This document shows positions 5,776 through 11,096 of a DNA stretch of 11,096 nt, piece by piece (the stretch's first letter is position 1; every line of letters starts with the position of its first letter). The translations under genes were made by a program, and so were the position numbers. The DNA is from Actinomycetota bacterium. Its GTDB lineage: Bacteria > Actinomycetota > Humimicrobiia > Humimicrobiales > Humimicrobiaceae. The stretch covers positions 1-11,096 of the forward strand of contig JAMDDL010000089.1 in NCBI GenBank assembly GCA_023488645.1, in the 5' to 3' direction. The notes under the pieces were generated by a model that did no database searches, had not been told where the DNA came from, and was given only the letters and a program-made list of their open reading frames with translations.

Positions 5776-6137
5776 TGAAATCGGACACTGAATATTGTTT
5801 TTAACGGACAAGCAATCTCGTTTTTAACGGACAGCAAATTCTATTTTTTGCGGACACTTTTTTTCTCATTCATATCCTTAATTTAATTATCTTTATTGTA
5901 CTTCTTTCTTACAGATTCTCCTTTAAGTTCAATTCTATATGAGCTGTTTACAATTCTATCACATATTGCATCAGCAATGGTTGCGTCTCCAATTATATCA
6001 TGCCATGCATTTATTGGAATTTGGCTTGCAATAATTGTTGAAGCAAGACCATGTCTGTCCTCAAGTATCTCAAGAAATGATAGCCTGCTTCGACTGTCAA
6101 GCTTTTCAAGACCAAAATCATCAAGTACTAAATTTGC
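5776..6137 (-). mobile_element. Truncated IS21-family element (right end only)
   Basis: The outer end carries four repeats ending in CGGACA at 5787, 5810, 5833 and 5856, exactly 23 bp apart; the middle two share GTTTTTAACGGACA. Multiple evenly spaced transposase sites at the tips are typical of IS21. The probable boundary is the TG at 5776. Inside is the end of an istB gene on the minus strand. Everything beyond 6137 has been replaced by the second IS21 element, so this copy cannot move by itself. Confidence 0.8.
5883..6137 (-). pseudogene. istB: C-terminal third of istB (IS21 ATPase), truncated
   Basis: Eighty-four codons of an IstB-type AAA+ ATPase remain, from ANLVLDDFGLEK (Walker B) through SRSRLSFLEILEDRHG, STIIASQIPINAWHD and the ADAICDRIVNSSYRIEL end to TAA at 5883-5885. 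The N-terminal domain and Walker A are missing because the second element begins at 6138. The surviving frame has no internal stop, so the loss looks recent. Its sequence differs clearly from the intact istB at 7829, so the two elements are different IS21 members. Confidence 0.9.
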
Positions 6138-6144
6138 TGTTTAT

Positions 6145-6188
6145 GTTAACTTAAAAGTATACCACTGTATTAATTGAAAAGTACCCCA
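6145..6188. repeat. Left-end transposase-site pair of the intact IS21 element
   Basis: Two copies 24 bp apart. The inner one (6169-6188) contains TTGAAAAGTACCCCA; the outer one (6145-6164) has drifted to TTAAAAGTATACCA. They are inverted relative to the right-end pair and are the probable IstA binding sites. Confidence 0.7.
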
Positions 6189-6247
6189 CCTTAAAATAGT
6201 ATTCTCTATGTAATTAATAAAGTAATACATAGAGGGAGACAGGAGGG

Positions 6248-7828
6248 ATGATTAAATTGATAGATAAGCAAAAAATAATAATAATGCACTTAAATGAAGG
6301 CAAAACTCAAAGGCAGATTTCAAGGGAGTTAAAAATAAACAGAAAAACAATAAGAAGATACATAAGACAATATGAACAAAAGAAAAATAAATTGCTTGAA
6401 ATTAAGCCTAAAGAAAATTCAATATTAATATCAGATATTTGCAGCAAACCCAAATACAATACTGCCACTAGAAAAAAGGTAAAACTAACCGATGAGATAA
6501 TTTTCAGGATTAAATTTTATCTTGATGAAAACACTCAGAAAAGAGCCACGGGCAGATCAAAGCAGACTAAAGCTAAAATAGATATCTGGCAAGCTCTGAT
6601 AGAAGAGGGATATGATATAGGATATACAACAGTGTGCAATACAATAAGCAAGGTTTTCAGGGAGGCCAAAGAAGCATACATAAGGCTGGAGTATTTGCCG
6701 GGCAAAGTAGCTGAATTTGACTGGGGGCAAGTAAAGCTAATAATTTTAAGGAAAACTGTCTGTATTTGAAATGTCTGCATTTGACTTAATGCAAAATCAA
6801 ATTACAGGGATGCTGATATTTATTACAACCAGAAAACAGAGTCATTTTTGGATGCTCATGCAAATTTCTTTGAAGATGTTGGCGGAGTATACAGTGAAAT
6901 TGTTTATGATAATACAAAGGTTGCAGTAGCTAAATTTGTTGGAAGAAATGAAAAAGAACCAACTGATGAGCTTTTAAAATTATCAATTTATTACAATTTT
7001 AATTGGAGGTTTTGTAATGTTGGCAAGGCCAATGAAAAAGGCCACGTGGAAAAGAGTGTAGAATTTATTAGAAGAAAAGTATTTTCAAAGCGTGATGAGT
7101 TTGATTCATATGAGCAGGCAAGAGAGTATTTAAAAGAAGAGCTGGTAAAACTTAATTTAAGACCACAGACCCTGCAAAATGGCAGAACTGCTATGGAAAT
7201 GTTGGCTGAAGAGAAGCCACATTTATTACCAAAACCTCCAAGATATGACACTGCAAGAGTTTTTGAGCGCAGAGTAGACAAATATTCATGTATTGCTGTT
7301 GATACCTGCTACTATTCTGTTCCTGATGATCTGGTAGGACAGTTTGTGTTTGCCAAAGTATATACCGATAAGATTTTATGCTACAACAATGAAATATTAA
7401 TCGCAGAGCATAAAAGATTACATGGAAGCTACCAATGGCAAATAAATATTTCTCATTTTGTTAAAACCCTTACAAAAAAACCTGGTGCTTTTGCCTTAAG
7501 TGTCGCTTTTTCTCAAATGGAGCCCAGACTTTTAAATATCTACAACAGATACTACAGGGGATCTGAGAAAAGTTTTATCGAACTTGTTGAGCTTATATCA
7601 AAAATTGGAATAGATAAAGTTGAAGCTGCAATAGATGAAATCAAAAATCTAAACATAAAAGAAGTGACCACAGATAAAATAGTAGCAATATGCCAGAGGG
7701 CGCTCCTACCCTTTAATGAAGGGGTAACTAAAAATACCTCAGAAATAGAGGAGTCTTCAAGAAAAATTCTTAGCCTGTATGGAAATCTTCTAAATGAGAA
7801 AGAACCAACGCTGGGGGAGGTGGTATAA
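6248..7828 (+). pseudogene. istA: istA transposase of IS21 family, broken by two frameshifts
   Basis: A DDE transposase gene that would encode about 520 residues. Frame one (from 6248 or, better spaced from AGGAGG at 6241-6246, the TTG at 6257) has the HTH (GKTQRQISRELKINRKTIRR) and reaches the first catalytic aspartate in AEFDWGQVKL, then stops at 6767-6769. The expected continuation (GKLSVFEMSAFDL) appears in the next frame from about 6749, and the rest (NYRDADIYYNQKTESFLDAH) in a third frame from about 6795, running intact to TAA at 7828. The second aspartate (YDNTKVAVA) and the glutamate region (KANEKGHVEKSVEFIRRKVF) are therefore in the last frame. The two small indels lie within about 60 bp. 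No slippery heptamer supports programmed shifting, so the gene is probably dead. Confidence 0.88.
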
Positions 7829-8638
7829 ATGAAAAATGCTGGTAAAAAAGATTTAATAAAAGACATAATTAAATATTCAATAGAACTCAGACTTCCTGCG
7901 ATAAGAAAATACCTTGAAGATGACCTGGAGGATGCTACAAAAAACAATTTAAGCTATGAGAAGTTTCTTCATAGCCTGCTTGAAAAAGAATATGATGCAA
8001 GGATTGAAAACGGAAAGTTAAACAGGATAAGGATTGCTGGCTTTCCTTTCAAAAAATATCTTGAGGACCTAAAAGTTGAGGAGCTTCCAAAGGATGCACA
8101 GGCAAAGCTCGGCATATTAAAAACTCTGGACTTTATTAAAAATGGCCAGAACGTAATTCTGGCAGGCAGCCCGGGTACAGGAAAAACTACCATAGCCATC
8201 GGCCTTGGGATCAAAGCATGCCTTGCAGGATACCGTGTATTTTTTACAACAGTACCACTACTTATTAATCAGCTAAAAGAAGCAAGAGGTCAAAGTGTTC
8301 TTCGCTCATTTGAACTTAGGTTTGAAAAGTATGATCTGGTTATTGCAGACGAACTAGGCTACATTTCCTTTGATAAGGAAGGATCAGAACTACTTTTTAC
8401 CAACTTATCGCTTAGAGCTGGAAGAAAGTCAACAATAATTACAACAAACTTATCATTTGAGCGCTGGGATGAAATATTTTTAGATCCTGTAATCACTGCA
8501 GCAATGATAGACAGGCTTACTCATAAGTCCTATATGGTTAATATGAATGGAGTTTCCTATAGAATGAAGGAAACAAAGGAGTGGCTTAAAAAACATAAGG
8601 AGGTGGAGGATTTTATAACTGAAGAAGATGATAAATAG
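7829..8638 (+). CDS. istB: IstB, AAA+ ATPase helper of IS21 transposition
   Basis: A 269-residue IstB, the AAA+ regulator that assembles on target DNA and activates IstA. It has an N-terminal helical domain (about 1-70), Walker A GSPGTGKT (residues 113-120), Walker B DLVIADE (169-175), a sensor region STIITTNLSF and the C-terminal DRLTHKSYMVNM segment. The length is normal and the frame intact. The ATG directly follows the istA stop (TAAATG), with GGGGGAGG eight bases upstream, as usual for translational coupling in IS21. With istA frameshifted it probably has no working partner unless another copy supplies one. Confidence 0.95.
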   Translation: MKNAGKKDLIKDIIKYSIELRLPAIRKYLEDDLEDATKNNLSYEKFLHSLLEKEYDARIENGKLNRIRIAGFPFKKYLEDLKVEELPKDAQAKLGILKTLDFIKNGQNVILAGSPGTGKTTIAIGLGIKACLAGYRVFFTTVPLLINQLKEARGQSVLRSFELRFEKYDLVIADELGYISFDKEGSELLFTNLSLRAGRKSTIITTNLSFERWDEIFLDPVITAAMIDRLTHKSYMVNMNGVSYRMKETKEWLKKHKEVEDFITEEDDK

Positions 8639-8782
8639 GTCAATTGATATTTAATGGCAAAAAATGAATCACTACAATCGATTTTAAGACATTAAAATTT
8701 ATTACCTATAGGATAATGGTATGGTAAATTTAAGGACAGAAAGTGAGGTAAGTTATGGGTTAAAATATATTATTTTTTTAAA

Positions 8783-9061
8783 TTAAGTGGGGTACTTTTC
8801 GATTGAAATATGGGGTACTTTTCGATTGAAAAAAACACCTTCATTGACCGATCGGGTAATCTGGTTTAAGTTGTTTCCGATTCTTTTAATTTCAATTATT
8901 AAATCTCTTATTCCGGGGATAATGGTCATATCTTTTTCCAGGATGCATTTTCTTATGTAGGTGCTTTGATTTATGTTGGTCTTGGAAATTCTTGTTTTAA
9001 GGCTTTCCAGTTCTTCTTGTGTTAGCCATATTCCAAGTGAATTATTTCTTTTTCTTCCCAT
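8783..9061 (-). pseudogene. mobC: MobC relaxosome protein, 3' end cut off by IS21
   Basis: The native part (8838-9061) encodes about 74 residues of a MobC-type accessory mobilization protein, an RHH-fold DNA-binding protein that opens oriT for the relaxase. It shows RNNSLGIWLTQEELESLK, INQSTYIRKCIL, and the hallmark IEIKRIGNNLNQITRSVNEG. Directly after NEG the frame enters the tip of the IS21 element and ends at 8783 after a short foreign tail (VFFNRKVPHIS...). Family members are usually around 100-130 residues, so a C-terminal segment is lost. A relaxase gene (mobA) would be expected downstream, where the IS now lies, and is absent from the window. It may retain partial DNA binding because the RHH part is intact. 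Confidence 0.85.
8788..8830. repeat. Right-end transposase-site pair of the intact IS21 element
   Basis: Two identical 20-bp copies of TGGGGTACTTTTCGATTGAA at 8788-8807 and 8811-8830 (23-bp period), followed by the terminal CA at 8836-8837. They are the inverted counterparts of the sites at the left end. Confidence 0.85.
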
Positions 9062-9090
9062 ATTTATTTATCTTTGTTTTTAATAGGGGA

Positions 9091-9145
9091 TTGGGGTCTT
9101 CCCCAAAATATAATTGCGAAAGTGTGGCACTTTCGCGCAACTTGC
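9091..9145. other. Candidate oriT upstream of mobC
   Basis: A perfect inverted repeat GCGAAAGTG (9116-9124) / CACTTTCGC (9128-9136) with a 3-base loop is followed by GCAACTTGC, and a second perfect hairpin TTGGGG/CCCCAA lies at 9091-9106. They sit 30-75 bp upstream of the mobC start, where MOB-type plasmids carry the relaxase hairpin and nic site. GC content is raised compared with the surroundings. The nic position cannot be assigned from sequence alone. Confidence 0.5.
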
Positions 9146-9464
9146 TCTTCCTCATCAAACTCAAGGAATGGCTGTTTTTATATCGGTAGTTTTTAAAGTT
9201 TTGTATTATATTCATACAAATATTAGACATTGATTTTTTATAGTTATATTTATATTACTATATTATATAATATTTTAGTATATATTTTGTATTTTTTATT
9301 AGGGGAGGATTTTAAAGATTGCTGGTTAGAGGAAGGGATGATTGGTGGTTTTTATTATAAATAAAAGTTACAATTTTATTATATGTTACTACCAGATATT
9401 GACCTGCTGAATTTGTATGGGTGCTTTAAAAACTTTTTAATTAATAAAATATTGAGTACTTATT
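9146..9464. other. AT-rich gap between mobilization region and nuclease gene
   Basis: There is no convincing gene. The core (9231-9300) is almost pure A/T. AGGGGAGGA near 9300 and GGAAGGGATG near 9335 look like ribosome-binding sites but open only very short frames. A TAAAAT box at 9445-9450, with a poor -35, could serve the gene starting at 9465. Confidence 0.4.
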
Positions 9465-10415
9465 ATGATTAAATGCCCAAATTGCAGAAGTTTTGAAATA
9501 ATTAAAAAAGGTAAGAGAAAGACAAAACTTGGATTCAGACAACTTTACTACTGCAAAAATTGCAGAAAGGGATTTGCTGAGAGCAAGCTTCTGTATAAAA
9601 CTTATGGTCCTAAAGTAGTTGTAAATGCCATCAATTATTATAACCTTGGCAATACGTTAGAGGAGTCAGCTAAGCTTACCAATAAAAGATTCAAGGTAAA
9701 AATTTCTAAAAGCTCTGTAAGCCAGTGGTTAAAAGAATTTAAAAGTATTTGTACTTACTATAAATTTAGAAAGAAAATTATAAAGGGTGTTAATAGGGAA
9801 ATATTATTTAGTAAAACTTTTAACCATAATGGGCTGGCGTATAATTTCAAATACCATTTGCCAAAATTGGAAATATTATGTCATGCTGATTCATTTAAAC
9901 TCCTGGCTAAATATCTTAAGAATTTAAAAAGTGGCTGCCCTGAATTTTTTAATGATATTGAAAATCGCTGTTCTCAAATTACAATTGATTTAAAGATTAA
10001 AAAAGAAGATAAATATAATAATGCATGTAAACTGGCTGATTTAGCCCTAAAGACTTGCTCCAACAACTCTGAAAGACATTCTGCTGTTGAAAATTTCATG
10101 CTTATCAATGATTCTTCCACTATTGCTTGCGAAGTACCTGTCTGGTTTTGGGAGAAAAATTTAAATATTGGTATAAATGGCCATATCGATATTTTACAGA
10201 TCAGGTTTAATAAAATCTTTATACTGGATTTTAAGCCGGAAGCATGCAAGTAAAATCAGCAGAAGGTTGCTTCCCAGCTTTTCTGGTATTCTTTGGGGCT
10301 ATCTTTTAGGACATCAATTTCCTTAAATAATTTTGTCTGTGCATGGTTTGATGAAAAAAATTACTATGAATTCTATCCTGCTTTAAATGATGCAAAAATT
10401 CTAACAGGTATCTAA
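9465..10415 (+). pseudogene. Zinc-ribbon/HTH fused to PD-(D/E)XK nuclease, interrupted by one TAA
   Basis: The frame encodes 262 residues, then TAA at 10251-10253, then 53 more sense codons to TAA at 10413-10415. Residues 1-37 form a four-cysteine zinc ribbon (CPNC at 4-7, CKNC at 30-33), and residues about 45-92 a transposase-type HTH (VVNAINYYNLGNTLEES ... SKSSVSQWLKEF), as in IS1595- or IS6-like transposases, but no DDE domain follows. Instead the C terminus has a RecB/Cas4-like PD-(D/E)XK core: E223 in ACEVPVWF, D242 in GHIDIL, D255-x-K257 in ILDFKPEA, and, beyond the stop, Q271-x-x-x-Y275 in ASQLFWYSLGLS and CAWFDEKNYYEFYP. Sequence quality across the stop shows it was one gene. It looks like a recent nonsense mutation (or sequencing error). 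No Shine-Dalgarno is seen. The function is unknown; sequence-guided DNA cleavage linked to a mobile element is a guess. Confidence 0.75.
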
Positions 10416-10479
10416 TCCTGTCTCCTGAGAAGGTAATAGATTTAGGAAATAAACTAAGGAGAATATAAATATACATTAA

Positions 10480-10530
10480 CCCTAAAATAATCTTAAAAAG
10501 TAACAGATTCTGGAAAGGATAATTTTAGGG
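10480..10530. repeat. Inverted repeat downstream of the nuclease gene
   Basis: Thirteen-base arms, CCCTAAAATAATC and GATAATTTTAGGG, pair with one mismatch around a 25-base loop. It directly precedes the terminator-like hairpin at 10538. It may be part of a tandem terminator or the tip of a small non-autonomous element. Confidence 0.4.
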
Positions 10531-10537
10531 GATTTCA

Positions 10538-10575
10538 GGGCTTTATTGACATTCGTAAAGCCCCTTTCTTATTTA
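10538..10575 (+). terminator. Terminator-like hairpin
   Basis: GGGCTTTA (10538-10545) pairs perfectly with TAAAGCCC (10556-10563) around a 10-base loop, followed by CTTTCTTATTT. The T tract is broken by C and A, so efficiency is uncertain. It separates the nuclease gene from the last gene. Confidence 0.5.
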
Positions 10576-10599
10576 TTATCTTTTTAAATCTTAAGTTGT

Positions 10600-10643
10600 T
10601 ATAATCAAGAAAATAATATAATTGCTAAGTATTTGAAAATACT
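10600..10643 (+). promoter_or_regulatory. Possible promoter/operator of the last gene
   Basis: Two TATAAT boxes (10600-10605 and 10617-10622) are followed by a perfect inverted repeat AGTATTT/AAATACT at 10628-10643, about 40 bases before the ATG at 10682. The -35 matches are weak. The palindrome near the expected start of transcription could be a repressor site. Confidence 0.35.
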
Positions 10644-10681
10644 GTGATATATTTATAACTAAGTAAAAGAAAATATTTAAA

Positions 10682-11096
10682 ATGGATGAAGAGAAGAAAA
10701 TTGAAGAGCCTGAAAAAGCCGCGGCCGTTCCACCTAAAAGATTGGGTTTAAAAATCGGGGCTCCAATTGCCGGGTTTTTTGTAGCAACCACTGGTGTTGG
10801 AATTGGTTTAGGCGAGAGTAAAAAATTACCCGATGTTCTTCAGCAACCTTATAACAATTTTAAAGTGGCTGTAGGTTTAAAAAACAGGTTTATTCCCGGT
10901 AAAAACGGTGAAACAATTGTGGATATAACCGAAACCAGCAAGCCAGTAGAAACCACCCAAACCCCAACCACAGTTGAACAGACAACGACTACCCAGGAAG
11001 CGACAACCACTACTGAAGCGGAAATAATCAATGCACCGGAAATAGCTGGTCTTAAATTTGACCAAGAGACCAAAAGTTATCTTAATGAAAAAGGAG
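10682..11096 (+). CDS. Single-pass membrane protein with Thr-rich linker, partial
   Basis: An open frame of 138 codons runs off the right edge. It has a short charged cytoplasmic-type N terminus (MDEEKKIEEPEK), then a basic flank and one hydrophobic Gly/Ala-rich segment at about residues 25-44 (IGAPIAGFFVATTGVGIGLG). A moderately ordered stretch (about 49-82) leads into a threonine-rich linker (about 83-112, with TTTT runs and TTQTPTT), then a new region beginning INAPEIAGLKFD. The layout resembles anchored surface or cell-envelope proteins with a low-complexity spacer. The family is not recognised. G+C is higher than in neighbouring genes. The start has no strong Shine-Dalgarno (only AAAAGAAA). 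The frame is unambiguous; opposite-strand frames here are only its shadow. Confidence 0.65.
   Translation, partial: MDEEKKIEEPEKAAAVPPKRLGLKIGAPIAGFFVATTGVGIGLGESKKLPDVLQQPYNNFKVAVGLKNRFIPGKNGETIVDITETSKPVETTQTPTTVEQTTTTQEATTTTEAEIINAPEIAGLKFDQETKSYLNEKG

Larger units (their letters stand above)
6138..8837 (+). mobile_element. IS21-family insertion sequence, full length, about 2.7 kb
   Basis: Both tips fit a TG...CA element. On the left, TGTTT at 6138 is followed 15 bases later by AAAAGT; on the right, reading inward, TGTTT from 8837 is followed 15 bases later by the same AAAAGT. Each end has two sites of the form GAAAAGTACCCCA: left at 6145-6164 (diverged) and 6169-6188, right at 8788-8807 and 8811-8830 (identical 20-mers). 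Inside are istA (frameshifted) and istB in the usual order. The flanks (AATTTGC on the left, CCTTCAT on the right) share no target duplication, so the present insertion is not a simple one-step event. Confidence 0.85.

Noticed and set aside
5774..5856. CRISPR-like short repeats at regular spacing
   Set aside because: Repeats are about 14 bp with 9-bp gaps, lie at an IS21 end, and have no cas genes nearby; they are transposase sites.
5896..6177. Plus-strand open frame of 93 codons with a hydrophobic look
   Set aside because: It is the exact antisense of the truncated istB, whose minus-strand translation has clear Walker B and downstream IstB motifs, and it runs across the IS junction.
6740..6800. 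Programmed frameshifting in istA
   Set aside because: There are two shifts, no slippery heptamer or downstream structure is evident, and IS21 transposases are not known to need a shift here.
9042..9230. Minus-strand 62-codon frame overlapping the mobC start
   Set aside because: It translates straight through the hairpins of the candidate oriT (RESATLSQ comes from the palindrome) and has no recognisable domain; most likely spurious.
10251..10253. Stop-codon recoding to a non-standard amino acid
   Set aside because: The codon is TAA, not TAG or TGA, and other genes in the window use TAA as a normal stop.
10591..11073. Minus-strand frames opposite the last gene
   Set aside because: They are shadows of the threonine-rich coding frame; valine/serine-rich translations are what antisense of Thr codons gives.
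1..11096. tRNA, rRNA or known riboswitch
   Set aside because: No cloverleaf, rRNA-like sequence or recognisable riboswitch core was found on either strand by eye.

Overview
The window is AT-rich (roughly one third G+C) with bacterial signals: Shine-Dalgarno sequences, TTGACA/TATAAT-type promoters, U-tailed terminators, and occasional TTG or GTG starts. The gene content (a plasmid- or phage-type replication protein, a relaxosome gene, IS21-family elements, two toxin-antitoxin or abortive-infection modules, remnants) points to a mobile or accessory region, either a mobilizable plasmid or an integrated element. The host looks like a low-GC anaerobe-type bacterium (Firmicutes-like or Atribacterota-like), but no gene here fixes the taxon.

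Layout, left to right. Positions 1-267 hold no convincing gene. On the minus strand lie an OsmC/Ohr-type redox protein (268-711) and a compact toxin-antitoxin pair: a ribbon-helix-helix antitoxin (1313-1546) followed by a PIN-domain RNase toxin (905-1303), with a palindromic operator upstream. A structured, partly GC-rich non-coding stretch with an intrinsic terminator (about 1850-2025) sits just before a plus-strand replication module. In that module the HTH domain (2057-2449) and the C-terminal domain (2446-2979) of what looks like one initiator are in two overlapping frames. The break falls exactly in an array of 22-bp palindromic direct repeats that resembles an origin embedded in its own initiator gene. 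An unrecognised basic protein (3021-3509) follows, then a self-contained promoter plus structured terminator (3563-3656) that may make a short RNA.

Next is a complete AbiE type IV toxin-antitoxin/abortive-infection operon: AbiEi (3806-4642) and AbiEii (4639-5607). Its promoter is packed with three inverted repeats. The right half of the window is mobile-element debris. An older IS21-family element survives only as its right end and the C-terminal third of istB (5776-6137, minus). It is cut by a second, full-length IS21-family element (6138-8837) whose istA carries two frameshifts while istB is intact. The other side of that element abuts a mobC relaxosome gene with its 3' end lost (8838-9061, minus) and a candidate oriT (about 9091-9145). 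The two flanks do not match, so DNA, probably including the relaxase gene, has been lost or rearranged here.

The right end has a gene joining a transposase-type zinc ribbon and helix-turn-helix to a RecB/Cas4-like PD-(D/E)XK nuclease, interrupted by one in-frame TAA between the catalytic D-x-K and the Q-x-x-x-Y motif (9465-10415). The window closes with the start of a single-pass membrane protein with a threonine-rich linker (10682 to the edge). The most distinctive items are the initiator gene with embedded iteron-like repeats and the zinc-ribbon/nuclease fusion.
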